Origin: Lachnospiraceae bacterium
GTDB taxonomy: Bacteria; Bacillota; Clostridia; Lachnospirales; Lachnospiraceae
Assembly: GCA_024699325.1 (NCBI GenBank)
Contig: JAILPS010000005.1
Location: forward strand, 1-63,804
DNA length: 63,804 nucleotides
Direction: 5' to 3'
This document shows, one piece after another, positions 39,762 to 49,006 of the stretch. The notes beneath the pieces were generated by a model. The model saw nothing but the letters and a program-made list of their open reading frames with translations, did no database searches and had not been told where the DNA came from. Positions within the stretch are counted from its first letter, which is position 1. Each line of letters starts with the position of its first letter. Both the position numbers and the translations under genes were made by a program.

Positions 39762-41366
39762 ATTAAGGTTTTTCTGGTGGAAGATGAATACGCAATCCGC
39801 GAGGGAATTAAGAGGAGCGTGGATTGGAAGAATAATGATTTTGAGCTGGTGGGAGAAGCCGGCGATGGAGAGATGGCATTTCCTAAGATCTTGAAGACGA
39901 GGCCTGACATTCTGATCACGGATATCAGAATGCCGTTTATGGACGGGCTGGAGCTGGCGGGTCTGGTTAAGAAGGAGATGCCCGATATAAGGATTGTGGT
40001 GCTTAGCGGTTATGATGATTTTAACTATGCGAAGCAGGCCATAAGTATAGGCGTGGAGGAATACATGCTGAAGCCTGTGTCGGGAGAGGTGCTTATGCAG
40101 GAGCTTAAGAAGATAGCGGGAGCTATCGAGGCGAAGCGGCAGGAGGATTTATCCAGGGCGCGGTATATGAGGGACATGGAGGAGATCAGGGAGTTAGAGC
40201 GCCAGAAGTTCATGCACGACATGATCGACGGCAGGATCAGCGTGACGGATTCCTTCGTGCAGGGGCGTGAGCTGGGCATTGATATCACTGCGCAGTTTTA
40301 TTCTATTGTTCTGTTTCAGATATTTCCGAAGGCCATGGAGAGCGGCGATATGGCGGGGTACTCGGGACCCTGCGAGGAGATATATTCCCGCATCAGGGAG
40401 GCGTTTGAGGACAGGGAGAATGTCTACCTCTACGAGCAGGTGGGGGATGTTTTGGTGTTCCTCGAGAAGGCGGATACGGCCTCGGAGCTTGAGAGCGGTA
40501 TCAGGCATGATATCGGCCGCATCGGCGATATCATGAAGGGTTTTAGGGAGTGGATATATTTCATAGCGGCGGGCAAGCCTGTGGAGAGAATCAGGGACGT
40601 GAATAACTCCTACAGGGATGCCAGCAGGAAGTTTGCCGACAGATATATGTTAGACGACAGCTGTGTTCTGTACGAGCGGGAGGATGTGAGTCTGAATATC
40701 GGCGGGCTTGACTATAAGGTGCTCTCGCAGAAGACTATTTTGCAGTTTTTGCGAAATGGTACGCTTATGGAGGTGGACGATCTGGTGGAGGAGTACTGCT
40801 CTGGCATCGGCGAGGAGGCGCTCTCGTCCATGATGTTCAGGCAGTATGTTCTGATGGAGGCGCTTCTAAGCGCGCTTGCGTTTCTCGACAGTTTGGGAGT
40901 CGACAGGGAGAGAGCTGAGGAGATTATAGGCGATCTTCAGGACCCCGGCAGGTTTGTGGGCACCGTGGAGGATGCGAGAAGCTATATCAGAATTCTTCTG
41001 AACACTGTCATAGAGTACAGGAATCAGATGTCTGACAAGAAGTACACGGAGATTATCGAGAAGGCGAAGAATTTCATACGGGACAACTATAAGACTGAGG
41101 ATATGTCGCTTCAGACGGTATCGTCCTATGTAAATGTGAGCTCGAACCATTTCAGCGCTGTTTTCCGCAAGGAGACCGGCGAGACATTTATAGACTATCT
41201 GACCAGAGTCAGGATGGACAGAGCTGGTGAGTTGCTAACGTGCACCTCCATGAAGACGTCGGAGATCGGCTTCGAGGTGGGCTACAGGGATCCACACTAT
41301 TTCAGCTATATTTTCAAGAAGGTCTGGGGAATGTCCCCGAAGGAATACAGAAGAGCGAAGAAGTAA
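39762..41366 (+). CDS. YesN-type response regulator (REC plus AraC HTH)
   Basis: The start is ATG 39762 (MIKVFLVEDEYAIREG), standard for this family, with GGGGGCG upstream; ATG 39732 is also open. The receiver domain has DE at 9-10, phospho-Asp 55 (ITDIRMP) and Lys in YMLKPVS. A long middle region (about 140-415) leads to a C-terminal AraC HTH (LQTVSSYVNVSSNHFSAVFRK, then IGFEVGYRDPHYFSYIFKKV). It is followed by its kinase and a sugar-binding lipoprotein, so it likely controls the sugar importer downstream. Confidence 0.9.
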   Translation: MKVFLVEDEYAIREGIKRSVDWKNNDFELVGEAGDGEMAFPKILKTRPDILITDIRMPFMDGLELAGLVKKEMPDIRIVVLSGYDDFNYAKQAISIGVEEYMLKPVSGEVLMQELKKIAGAIEAKRQEDLSRARYMRDMEEIRELERQKFMHDMIDGRISVTDSFVQGRELGIDITAQFYSIVLFQIFPKAMESGDMAGYSGPCEEIYSRIREAFEDRENVYLYEQVGDVLVFLEKADTASELESGIRHDIGRIGDIMKGFREWIYFIAAGKPVERIRDVNNSYRDASRKFADRYMLDDSCVLYEREDVSLNIGGLDYKVLSQKTILQFLRNGTLMEVDDLVEEYCSGIGEEALSSMMFRQYVLMEALLSALAFLDSLGVDRERAEEIIGDLQDPGRFVGTVEDARSYIRILLNTVIEYRNQMSDKKYTEIIEKAKNFIRDNYKTEDMSLQTVSSYVNVSSNHFSAVFRKETGETFIDYLTRVRMDRAGELLTCTSMKTSEIGFEVGYRDPHYFSYIFKKVWGMSPKEYRRAKK

Positions 41367-41390
41367 TATGTTACGGAGAGAAGGGCGGAC

Positions 41391-42845
41391 GTGAAGGGAC
41401 AGAGACAAAGAAGCAGCAAAATCCAATCCAAGCTGATGAAATATATCTGGATATGCGTCATACCGCTTATTATCCTCTCAAGTATTGCCATCGTGAGGCT
41501 CTACGGGCTGTACCAGCAGTATGATCAGCTGGTCAGAAACATCACCAGCGCCAACGAATACAACATGATTTTCAAGGAGTCCATGGACGAAATGATGTAC
41601 CGCATCATCATAGGCAACGCCAACTGGACGGACGCGCAGGAGAAGCTGGCGGGGGACGATCCGAAGGCTCTGGTTAAGAACGCGACGGAGCACTTCGAGG
41701 AGCTTAAGAAGGCCACGGTCAAGGATAATGTGCGCGACGACCTGACAGCGCTTATCAGACTCCTGGGAATTCTCGACGAGAGAGTTGACGATATCTTAGT
41801 CAATGTCGAGGAGGGCGGCCACTACGATGAAAACATGGAAATGCTTGACATGAACATCCGGACGCTGACATCGCTCATACAGGAGGATATCCAGATCTAC
41901 ATTTACGATGAGGCGCAGAACATGGAGTTAGTCAGAAGGGAGGCTGAGAAGAGTCTTCTCATGACCATCAGGGTCATGGTTGTGGTGCTCATCGTGATAC
42001 TTATAGTCATATACATACTGTCGAGGAGACTGTCTGAGAGGCTTACGAAGCCCATCACGGAGCTGGTTGCCATGACGGATAAGTTTGCGGGCGGAGACTT
42101 CACGGTTTCCTACCATCCGGACAGCGACGACGAGATGCGGACTCTGGCGGACAGCTTCAACAGCATGGTTAAGGAGATTGAGCATCTGGTAGATGACATC
42201 CATAAGGAGCAGGAGATTGCCAAGGACGCGGAGCTTAGGCTTCTGCAGGAGCAGATTAATCCACATTTCCTCTACAATACTCTGGACGCCATCATATGGA
42301 TGACGGAGGCCGGCGAGAAGCAGAAGGCGATACAGATTATTCAGGAGCTGTCTAGCTTCTTCAGAATATCGCTTAGCAAGGGCGAGAGCGAGATTACGAT
42401 TAAGAGCGAGCGTGAGCATGTCAAGAATTATCTGGAGATACAGCGATACAGGTATCAGGATATCTTGGACTACGAGATAGATTTTGACGAGGAGATACTA
42501 GAGCATCACATACAGAAGCTTACGCTTCAGCCGATTGTTGAGAATGCTCTGTACCACGGCATCAAAAACAAGCGCGGAGGCGGCAAGATTAGCGTCTGCG
42601 GGCGCATGAAGGATGACGCGATAGAGTTTACCATCAGGGATAACGGCATAGGAATGGACGACGAGAAGCTTGGGCTTCTTCGGGACATGATATCCGGCAA
42701 GGTGGTGCAGGAGGACCAGAGGGGCTTCGGCATGGCCAATGTACAGAAGAGAATTGAGAAAATGTATGGCAGTGGTTACGGCATGAGCGTTGACAGCGCT
42801 TACGGTGAGGGAACCTGCGTGACTGTAAGGATCCCCATCACCTAG
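41391..42845 (+). CDS. YesM-type sensor histidine kinase
   Basis: The start is GTG 41391 behind GGAGAGAAGGG. The order is a membrane helix (about 19-38), an extracytoplasmic sensor domain (about 40-190), and a second helix (about 195-215). A HAMP linker follows (LTKPITELVAMTDKFAGGDF), then the phospho-acceptor His in LLQEQINPHFLYNTLD and the ATPase domain (N box PIVENALYHGIKNK, G1 IRDNGIGMD, G2 GFGMANV). This is the His_kinase/HATPase layout of YesM kinases. It probably receives its signal from the lipoprotein encoded next. Confidence 0.9.
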   Translation: MKGQRQRSSKIQSKLMKYIWICVIPLIILSSIAIVRLYGLYQQYDQLVRNITSANEYNMIFKESMDEMMYRIIIGNANWTDAQEKLAGDDPKALVKNATEHFEELKKATVKDNVRDDLTALIRLLGILDERVDDILVNVEEGGHYDENMEMLDMNIRTLTSLIQEDIQIYIYDEAQNMELVRREAEKSLLMTIRVMVVVLIVILIVIYILSRRLSERLTKPITELVAMTDKFAGGDFTVSYHPDSDDEMRTLADSFNSMVKEIEHLVDDIHKEQEIAKDAELRLLQEQINPHFLYNTLDAIIWMTEAGEKQKAIQIIQELSSFFRISLSKGESEITIKSEREHVKNYLEIQRYRYQDILDYEIDFDEEILEHHIQKLTLQPIVENALYHGIKNKRGGGKISVCGRMKDDAIEFTIRDNGIGMDDEKLGLLRDMISGKVVQEDQRGFGMANVQKRIEKMYGSGYGMSVDSAYGEGTCVTVRIPIT

Positions 42846-42861
42846 TGTTCAGGGTGGTATT

Positions 42862-43929
42862 ATGAGGAGAATTTTATCGGGAAAACTACATACTATGGCA
42901 CTGTTTTGCGCGGTTTCCATGGTTTTGGGAGGTTGCGCGAAGCCTGATGTGGAGGAGACGACGCTAAGCGAAGAGAAGCTTATCACGGTTGGTTTTTCGC
43001 AGCTGGGCGCGGAATCTGACTGGCGTGTGGCCAACACGGAATCCATCAAAAACAGTCTGACCAGGGCCGGCGGCTTCGACTTAATGTTTGACGATGCACA
43101 GCAGAAGCAGGATAAGCAGTTTCACGCCATCAGGAACTTCATCCAGCAGGAGGTGGACTGCATAGTTTTGGCGCCTGTTATGGAGACCGGCTGGGACACG
43201 GTTTTGGAGGAGGCGAAGGACGCGGGCATCCCTGTTGTGGTTGTGGACAGGCAGGTAAATGTGAGCGACACATCCCTTATAACCGCCTGGGTGGGCTCGG
43301 ACTTTAGCCGGGAGGCGAAGATCGCCTGCGAGTGGCTGAAGAGCTTCACAGAGGTTAAGGGGATTGCCCCCGAGGACTTATATATCGTGGATATCCAGGG
43401 AACGCTTGGCGCCACGGCTCAGATTGGAAGAACCACGGGGCTGGAGCTTGCCTGTGAGCAAAACGGCTGGAATCTTCTGGCGGCTGTGCCCGCGGACTAT
43501 GCGCAGACCAAGAGCAAGGAGGTCATGCAAAACCTGCTTGAGCAGTACGATAACATCAACGTGGTCTACTGTGAGAACGACAACGAGGCCATGGGAGCCA
43601 TAGAGGCAATAGAGGAGGCCGGAAGGGTTGTGGGCTCTGATATCGCTGCCGGCGAGATACTAATCATTTCCTTCGACGCGGCGCAGTCGGGACTTAAGCT
43701 GGTGCTTGAGGGCAAGATTGCCCTGGACGTGGAGTGCAATCCTCTGCAGGGCGAGGAGATTGAGAGGCTTGTCATGGCTGTGAACTCCGGCGCGGAATTT
43801 AATAAGTACACCTATGTCTCAGAGAGCGCATTCAGCGCTGACGATACAGTGACCAGCGTGATGCTGGACGATGAGGAGTATCAGATTACGGTTTTGACTG
43901 AGGAGATACTGCGCCAGAGAGAATATTGA
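42862..43929 (+). CDS. Sugar-binding lipoprotein, likely sensor partner of YesM
   Basis: The 355-aa protein has a lipobox SMVLGGCAKP (Cys about 25) and the periplasmic-binding fold of the RbsB/YtfQ group (VGFSQLGAESDWRVANTESI and VYCENDNEAMGAIEAIEEAG). It lies 16 nt after the kinase, apart from the ABC genes that have their own binding protein. That placement resembles systems where a binding protein presents the sugar to the kinase. Both binding proteins share the same motif order, so the ligand is probably the same. Confidence 0.85.
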   Translation: MRRILSGKLHTMALFCAVSMVLGGCAKPDVEETTLSEEKLITVGFSQLGAESDWRVANTESIKNSLTRAGGFDLMFDDAQQKQDKQFHAIRNFIQQEVDCIVLAPVMETGWDTVLEEAKDAGIPVVVVDRQVNVSDTSLITAWVGSDFSREAKIACEWLKSFTEVKGIAPEDLYIVDIQGTLGATAQIGRTTGLELACEQNGWNLLAAVPADYAQTKSKEVMQNLLEQYDNINVVYCENDNEAMGAIEAIEEAGRVVGSDIAAGEILIISFDAAQSGLKLVLEGKIALDVECNPLQGEEIERLVMAVNSGAEFNKYTYVSESAFSADDTVTSVMLDDEEYQITVLTEEILRQREY

Positions 43930-43943
43930 TATTTTGGGATAAG

Positions 43944-44051
43944 TATTCCAACATTTGAATAAAAAAACTTACATGGAATAATAAAAGTTAAAAACATATA
44001 GTTATCAAAAAATAAATATTTGAAAAACTTTCAAAAGATATTCCGTATAAT
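43944..44051 (+). promoter_or_regulatory. Control region of the sugar importer
   Basis: The 212-nt gap holds an inverted pair TATTCCA (43944-43950) and TGGAATA (43974-43980), a palindrome TTTGAAA-AAC-TTTCAAA (44019-44035) and a TATAAT at 44046-44051. These are candidate sites for the YesN regulator or a repressor. A hairpin (CCGGAGC/GCTTCGG) lies close to the next start. Confidence 0.45.
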
Positions 44052-44141
44052 AACCCCCACTATTTTGGTATATTTTCGTTACAAGATAACGACGTGCCGG
44101 AGCAGATGCTTCGGAAATATCAAATGGAGGGGGTTTATTTT

Positions 44142-45143
44142 ATGAGAAAACTCGGTAAGAAGTTAATGGCAACTGTTGTTGCTGCGACAATGGCACTTGG
44201 TCTGGCTGCATGTTCAGGCGGCAAGGACACAGGTACTACCACAGCTGGAGGCAACAAGACAGCGGAGAAGATTAAGGTTGGTATCATCAACAACGATCCT
44301 AACGAGTCAGGCTATCGTACAGCTAACGACAAGGATCTGAAGGCTATGTTCTGCGACGCCAACGGCTACGATGCATCATTTGCATACAGCTTAAAGAACG
44401 ATGAGCAGATCACAGCGGCTCAGAAGTTCATTCAGGATGGTGTTGACTATCTGCTTCTCTCAGCAGCTGACACATCAGGCTGGGACAGCGTTCTCAAGGA
44501 TGCTCAGAATGCGGGCGTTAAGGTTATCCTGTTTGACCGTACAATCGACGCTGACGAGAGCCTCTACGTAGCTTCAATCGTTTCCGACATGGATAAGGAG
44601 GGCGAGACAGCAGCCAACTGGCTTAAGGATCAGAACCTCAGCGAATACAATATCATTCACCTTCAGGGTGTTATGGGCTCAGCAGCTCAGCAGGGACGTT
44701 CAGGCGCTCTCGATAAGTTAGCTAAGGAGAACGGCTGGAAGATCGTTACACAGCAGACAGCAGAGTGGAGTGCTGAGAAGGCACAGCAGATTGTTCAGTC
44801 TGTTATCGACTCAGGCGAATCATTTAACGTAATCTACGCAGAGAACGACGATATGGCTAAGGGTGCTGTTGAGGCGCTTGACAAGGCTAACATCTCTCAC
44901 GGCGTTGGCAAGGACGTTGTTGTTATGGGCTTTGACTGCAACAAGTGGGCACTTGAGGAGCTCCTCGCTAAGAACTGGAACTATGACGGACAGTGCAATC
45001 CTTTCCAGGCTAGCTACATTGACGAAGTCATCAAGAAGTTAGAGAAGGGTGAGACCATCACACAGAAGGTCATCATCATGGAGGAGAAGGGATTTGACGC
45101 ATCTACCATCACCAAGGAAGATGTTGAAAAGTACGGAATCTAA
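44142..45143 (+). CDS. Sugar ABC transporter substrate-binding lipoprotein (YtfQ/RbsB-like)
   Basis: The start is ATG 44142 (MRKLGKKLMATVVAA) behind GGAGGGGG. A lipobox LGLAACSG is followed by a pentose/hexose-binding fold: VGIINNDPNESGYRTANDKDL, ILFDRTIDAD, QGVMGSAAQQGRSGALDKL and VIYAENDDMAKGAVEAL. These resemble YtfQ, the galactofuranose-binding protein, more than ribose-binding RbsB. It is the first gene of the importer operon and is likely the most highly expressed, as it is separated from the ATPase by a hairpin. Confidence 0.88.
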   Translation: MRKLGKKLMATVVAATMALGLAACSGGKDTGTTTAGGNKTAEKIKVGIINNDPNESGYRTANDKDLKAMFCDANGYDASFAYSLKNDEQITAAQKFIQDGVDYLLLSAADTSGWDSVLKDAQNAGVKVILFDRTIDADESLYVASIVSDMDKEGETAANWLKDQNLSEYNIIHLQGVMGSAAQQGRSGALDKLAKENGWKIVTQQTAEWSAEKAQQIVQSVIDSGESFNVIYAENDDMAKGAVEALDKANISHGVGKDVVVMGFDCNKWALEELLAKNWNYDGQCNPFQASYIDEVIKKLEKGETITQKVIIMEEKGFDASTITKEDVEKYGI

Positions 45144-45169
45144 TCATAAACCTTAGCATATTATTTGGA

Positions 45170-45195
45170 GGGGTGCAGCATTTATGTTGCGCCCC
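45170..45195 (+). promoter_or_regulatory. Intercistronic hairpin between binding protein and ATPase genes
   Basis: GGGGTGCA (45170-45177) pairs with TGCGCCCC (45188-45195, one G-T). There is no T-run, so it may protect the binding-protein mRNA or reduce read-through, as in many ABC operons. An in-frame ATG at 45184 lies in its loop. Confidence 0.5.
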
Positions 45196-45246
45196 TTCGC
45201 ACAAAAGATAGTAATACAGGCTATAGATGTAGAACGAGGTGAGTTT

Positions 45247-46782
45247 GTGAAAGAAAATGCAGTTTTAGAGCTTCATGGTATATATAAGGTCTTTCCTGGA
45301 GTCAAAGCCCTTCAAAATGTGGATTTCACTCTGCGTGAGGGGGAGATACACGCACTAATGGGGGAGAATGGTGCTGGTAAATCCACTTTAATCAAAGTAA
45401 TTACAGGGGTGTATGAGAAAGAGAGTGGAAGCATATTTTTGAAGGGGCACGACTCTGAAGTAAATATACATTCTCCACAGGATGCCCAGAATCTGGGCAT
45501 TTCCACGGTTTATCAGGAGATAACGCTGTGTCCGAATCTTACGGTCGCCGAGAACATGTTCATAGGCAGAACGAAGGGCGCGCTCACGAACTGGAAGAAG
45601 ATGAATGAGCAGGCCGACAAGATTCTGAAGTCCTTGGACATAGACGTTAGAGCTAACCAGCAGTTGGCCACCTGTTCGCTTGCAATCCAGCAGATGGTTG
45701 CCATAGCGAGAGCCGTGGATATGGACTGCAAGGTGCTGATCTTGGACGAGCCGACTTCATCGCTTGACGACAGCGAGGTTAAGAAGCTGTTTGGTCTTAT
45801 GAGGGACCTTAAGGCTAAGGGTGTTGGAATAATATTTGTCACACATTTCCTGGATCAGGTCTATGAGGTGTGCGACAAAATCACGGTCCTAAGAGATGGC
45901 AGGCTTGTCGGGGAGTACGACATAAGTGCGCTCCCGAGGGTGGAATTAGTCTCTAAAATGCTTGGCAAAGAGCTCGACGATCTCTCAGACATCAAGGGCG
46001 ACAAGACGGAGGTTAAAAGTGACGGAAGTGCGCCTGTTTTTGAGGCGAAGGATCTTCAGTCAAATGCCGGAATCAAACCGTTTGATTTCTACATCAGGAA
46101 GGGCGAGGTGAACGGTTTTACAGGTCTTTTAGGTTCGGGCCGAAGCGAATGTGTCAGAGCATTATTTGGCGCTGACAGAGTTATCGGCGGAACTGTTAAA
46201 AAGAACGGCAAAGTGATCAAAATAAGCAAACCTATCGACGCCATGAAGCAGGGCATAGCCTATCTTCCGGAGGACAGAAAGGTGGACGGAATTATCGGAG
46301 ACCTGTCCGTGAGGGAGAATATAATTCTTGCAGCGCAGGTGCTCAGGGGTATGTTTAAGCCATTCTCCAAGGCTGACACATATAAGCTCGCTGACGAATA
46401 TATTAAATTATTAGACATCAAGACTGCGTCAGCGGACACGCCGATCAAGTCGCTCTCAGGCGGCAATCAGCAGAAGGTTATCGTGGCCAGATGGCTTCTC
46501 ATGCACCCTGAGTATCTGATACTTGACGAGCCGACGAGAGGTATCGATGTGGGCACGAAGGTGGATATCCAGAAGCTGGCTCTTAAGCTTGCAGGCGAGG
46601 GCATGAGCATCACGTTCATATCCTCTGAGACCGACGAGATGCTTAGAACATGTTCGAGACTTATAGTTATGCGCGACCGCAAGGTTGTCGGAGAACTTAC
46701 AGGAGATGAACTTACACAGAGTTCAATTATGAGGACCATCGCGGGCGGCGATGACGGAAGGGAGGATGGCAATGAAGAGTAA
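45247..46782 (+). CDS. Sugar ABC transporter ATPase, tandem domains (RbsA/YtfR-like)
   Basis: The preferred start is GTG 45247 (KENAVLELHGIYKVFPGV) with GAGGTGA upstream; ATG 45184 is in frame but inside a hairpin. The protein has two ATPase domains. Domain 1 has Walker A GENGAGKST, a degraded signature CSLAIQQM and Walker B VLILDEPTSSLD. Domain 2 has a modified Walker A LLGSGRSE, signature LSGGNQQK and Walker B LILDEPTRGID. This is the carbohydrate-uptake-2 class. It overlaps the first permease. Confidence 0.9.
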   Translation: MKENAVLELHGIYKVFPGVKALQNVDFTLREGEIHALMGENGAGKSTLIKVITGVYEKESGSIFLKGHDSEVNIHSPQDAQNLGISTVYQEITLCPNLTVAENMFIGRTKGALTNWKKMNEQADKILKSLDIDVRANQQLATCSLAIQQMVAIARAVDMDCKVLILDEPTSSLDDSEVKKLFGLMRDLKAKGVGIIFVTHFLDQVYEVCDKITVLRDGRLVGEYDISALPRVELVSKMLGKELDDLSDIKGDKTEVKSDGSAPVFEAKDLQSNAGIKPFDFYIRKGEVNGFTGLLGSGRSECVRALFGADRVIGGTVKKNGKVIKISKPIDAMKQGIAYLPEDRKVDGIIGDLSVRENIILAAQVLRGMFKPFSKADTYKLADEYIKLLDIKTASADTPIKSLSGGNQQKVIVARWLLMHPEYLILDEPTRGIDVGTKVDIQKLALKLAGEGMSITFISSETDEMLRTCSRLIVMRDRKVVGELTGDELTQSSIMRTIAGGDDGREDGNEE

Positions 46783-47824
46783 GTTTGTATTTAATAAGCA
46801 GTTGCTCATACCCTTGGCAGCCATTGTGGCTCTTGCGATTTTCAACCTGATCATGGATCCTTCGTTTTTTAAAATCACGCTTGGAACCAACAGCGCGGGA
46901 CATCCCGTACTGTCAGGATATCTTATAACTATTCTGGATTACGGCTCAGAGCTTGCAATCCTGGCCATAGGAATGACGCTGGTCACCGCGGCTTCAGGTG
47001 GACAGGATATCTCTGTCGGAGCAAACATTGCCATAGTGGGAAGCGTTATTCTTCGCGTTCTGTGCGGCACGAACTCCAGACCTGAGACACTCCAGGCGCC
47101 CATAATCGTGGCTTTTCTTGTGGCTTGTGTTGTTGCCATGCTGTTCGGAGCATTTAACGGTATTCTTGTTGCTTATTTTAATATCCAGCCCATGGTTGCC
47201 ACGCTCATACTGTTCACCGCGGGACGTTCAATCGCCGCATGGATTAACAACAACGAGCTGCCCATAATCAACGAGCCTTCATTTGGCTACTTCGGCGGAT
47301 ATATTCCGGGCATTGCGATTCCGACGCCTGTGTTCATAACGATTATATGTGTCATCGTGATAATGCTGGTGCTTAAGTTTACCACGCTTGGATTATACAC
47401 ACAGTCTGTCGGCATCAACGAGAAGTCTTCAAGATTAAACGGTATCAACCCTCAGATGATTAAGTTCATGACCTTCGTGATACTTGGTCTTTGCGTTGCG
47501 GTTGCAGGTCTTATCAAGGTCAGCCGCCTCTCAACCATCAACTATTCGGTTATCGCCAAGGACATAGAGATGGACGCAATTCTTGCGGTCGCTCTTGGCG
47601 GAAACGCTCTAAGCGGCGGCAAATTCAACATGGCAGCATCTATTTTGGGCGCGTATGTAATACAGTTTCTCACAACGACGCTTTACAAGATGCAGGTTAA
47701 CTCTGAGGCGCTCTCAGCCTACAAGGCAGTTGTGGTTATCATTCTTGTAGTGCTAAGCGCACCGATTGTGAGAGATAAGCTCAAGAAGTTCATGGAGAAG
47801 TTTAAGAAGAAGGAGGTGGCGTAG
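46772..47824 (+). CDS. Sugar ABC transporter permease 1 (RbsC/YtfT-like)
   Basis: The start is ATG 46772 (MKSKFVFNKQLLIPL), 8 nt after GGAAGGGAGG. The 350-aa protein has about nine to ten membrane helices and the family motif GQDISVGANIAIVG and ALGGNALSGGKFN. It overlaps the ATPase by 11 nt. Confidence 0.88.
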   Translation: MKSKFVFNKQLLIPLAAIVALAIFNLIMDPSFFKITLGTNSAGHPVLSGYLITILDYGSELAILAIGMTLVTAASGGQDISVGANIAIVGSVILRVLCGTNSRPETLQAPIIVAFLVACVVAMLFGAFNGILVAYFNIQPMVATLILFTAGRSIAAWINNNELPIINEPSFGYFGGYIPGIAIPTPVFITIICVIVIMLVLKFTTLGLYTQSVGINEKSSRLNGINPQMIKFMTFVILGLCVAVAGLIKVSRLSTINYSVIAKDIEMDAILAVALGGNALSGGKFNMAASILGAYVIQFLTTTLYKMQVNSEALSAYKAVVVIILVVLSAPIVRDKLKKFMEKFKKKEVA

Positions 47825-48877
47825 ATGGATAAGAAGAATAAGTCGGGCTCCGGCTTTGCCGGATGGTTTGCCAAAACCAGCGATACGAACCTGCTTCTGA
47901 CAATCACGATCACCGTATTTTTCTTAATGTACATTGGGGCGATTGTGTTCCAGGGCAAGGGCTTTTTAAAAGCACAGACCTTTTTCAACATTTTAAATGC
48001 AAATGCTGCGCTTATAATCACCTCGGTTGGTTTAAGCATTGTCATGATCTGCGGCGGCATCGACATCTCTGTAGGAGGTGTTGTGGCGCTTGTGAGCATG
48101 AGCTGCGCAGTGTACCTGGACTTCCATGACGGCAATATCTTCGGCGCCATCATGATAGCTGTGGGCATCGGTCTCGCATTTGGCGTGGTACAGGGTTTGC
48201 TGGTGGCATACTTAGACATCCAGCCCTTCATCGTCACTCTTGCCGGAATGTTTTTTGCGAGAGGTATGACGACGATTGTTCACACGGCGCCGTTTAACGT
48301 TAAGAACGAGGCCTTCGTGGAGCTTAAGGACACTAGAGTTGTGGTGCCAGGCTTCGGCTCTGTAAACAGGCTTGGCAACTATGTAAATGCTTATGTAGAG
48401 ATTGGAGTTTTGGTGGCCATCCTAGTGGTTATAGTGTTCTTCGTGGTGCTTAGGTGGACCAGGCTTGGAAGAGGCTTCTACGCGGTTGGCGGCAACAGCC
48501 AGAGCGCACTGATGCTTGGAATTAACGTAAGAAGAACGAAATTCATGTCACATCTGATATGTGGATTACTTGCGGGCATCGCAGGGTTTGTGTACTTCCT
48601 GCATGTCGGCTCGGGCTCAGCCTCCCACGCAAGCGGTATGGAGATGAACGCCATAGCCTCATCAATCATCGGCGGCACGCTGCTGACGGGCGGTGTTGGC
48701 AACGTCATAGGAACATTATTCGGAGTGCTTTCCCTTTCAACTATACAGAATATTGTTTCCTCTGCAGGTCTCGGTCAGGCCTGGTGGACGGGCATCACTA
48801 TTGCGGGAATGCTGTGTCTGTTCTTGGTCATCCAGTCAGTTGTGATGGTAAATAAAAAGAAACTTCTCGCGAAGTAA
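47825..48877 (+). CDS. Sugar ABC transporter permease 2 (YjfF-like)
   Basis: The 350-aa protein directly abuts permease 1 and has the same motif (CGGIDISVGGVVALVSM) and the GGTLLTGGVGN element. Two distinct permeases with one double ATPase fit the YtfQ-YtfR-YtfT-YjfF type of importer. It ends with a terminator at 48887. Confidence 0.88.
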   Translation: MDKKNKSGSGFAGWFAKTSDTNLLLTITITVFFLMYIGAIVFQGKGFLKAQTFFNILNANAALIITSVGLSIVMICGGIDISVGGVVALVSMSCAVYLDFHDGNIFGAIMIAVGIGLAFGVVQGLLVAYLDIQPFIVTLAGMFFARGMTTIVHTAPFNVKNEAFVELKDTRVVVPGFGSVNRLGNYVNAYVEIGVLVAILVVIVFFVVLRWTRLGRGFYAVGGNSQSALMLGINVRRTKFMSHLICGLLAGIAGFVYFLHVGSGSASHASGMEMNAIASSIIGGTLLTGGVGNVIGTLFGVLSLSTIQNIVSSAGLGQAWWTGITIAGMLCLFLVIQSVVMVNKKKLLAK

Positions 48878-48886
48878 ACCTATGGG

Positions 48887-48912
48887 ACGGGGCGGCTTAT
48901 GCCGCCCTGTTT
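48887..48912 (+). terminator. Terminator of the sugar importer operon
   Basis: ACGGGGCGGC-TTAT-GCCGCCCTGT (one G-T), followed by a short T-run. Confidence 0.7.
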
Positions 48913-49006
48913 CACGTCTATAGATGTCAGACCATAAGTTTTCAAAAAGCATTGCCTAGAGGTTTTTCCTCGTGTATAATCAAAATATATTCAGGAGGGC
49001 GTACAT

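Noticed and set aside
43944-43980. A sixth ATTCCCAA-N21 promoter
   Set aside because: The sequence is ATTCCAAC, lacking one C, and no -10-like hexamer lies 21 nt downstream. It fits better as one arm of an inverted repeat.
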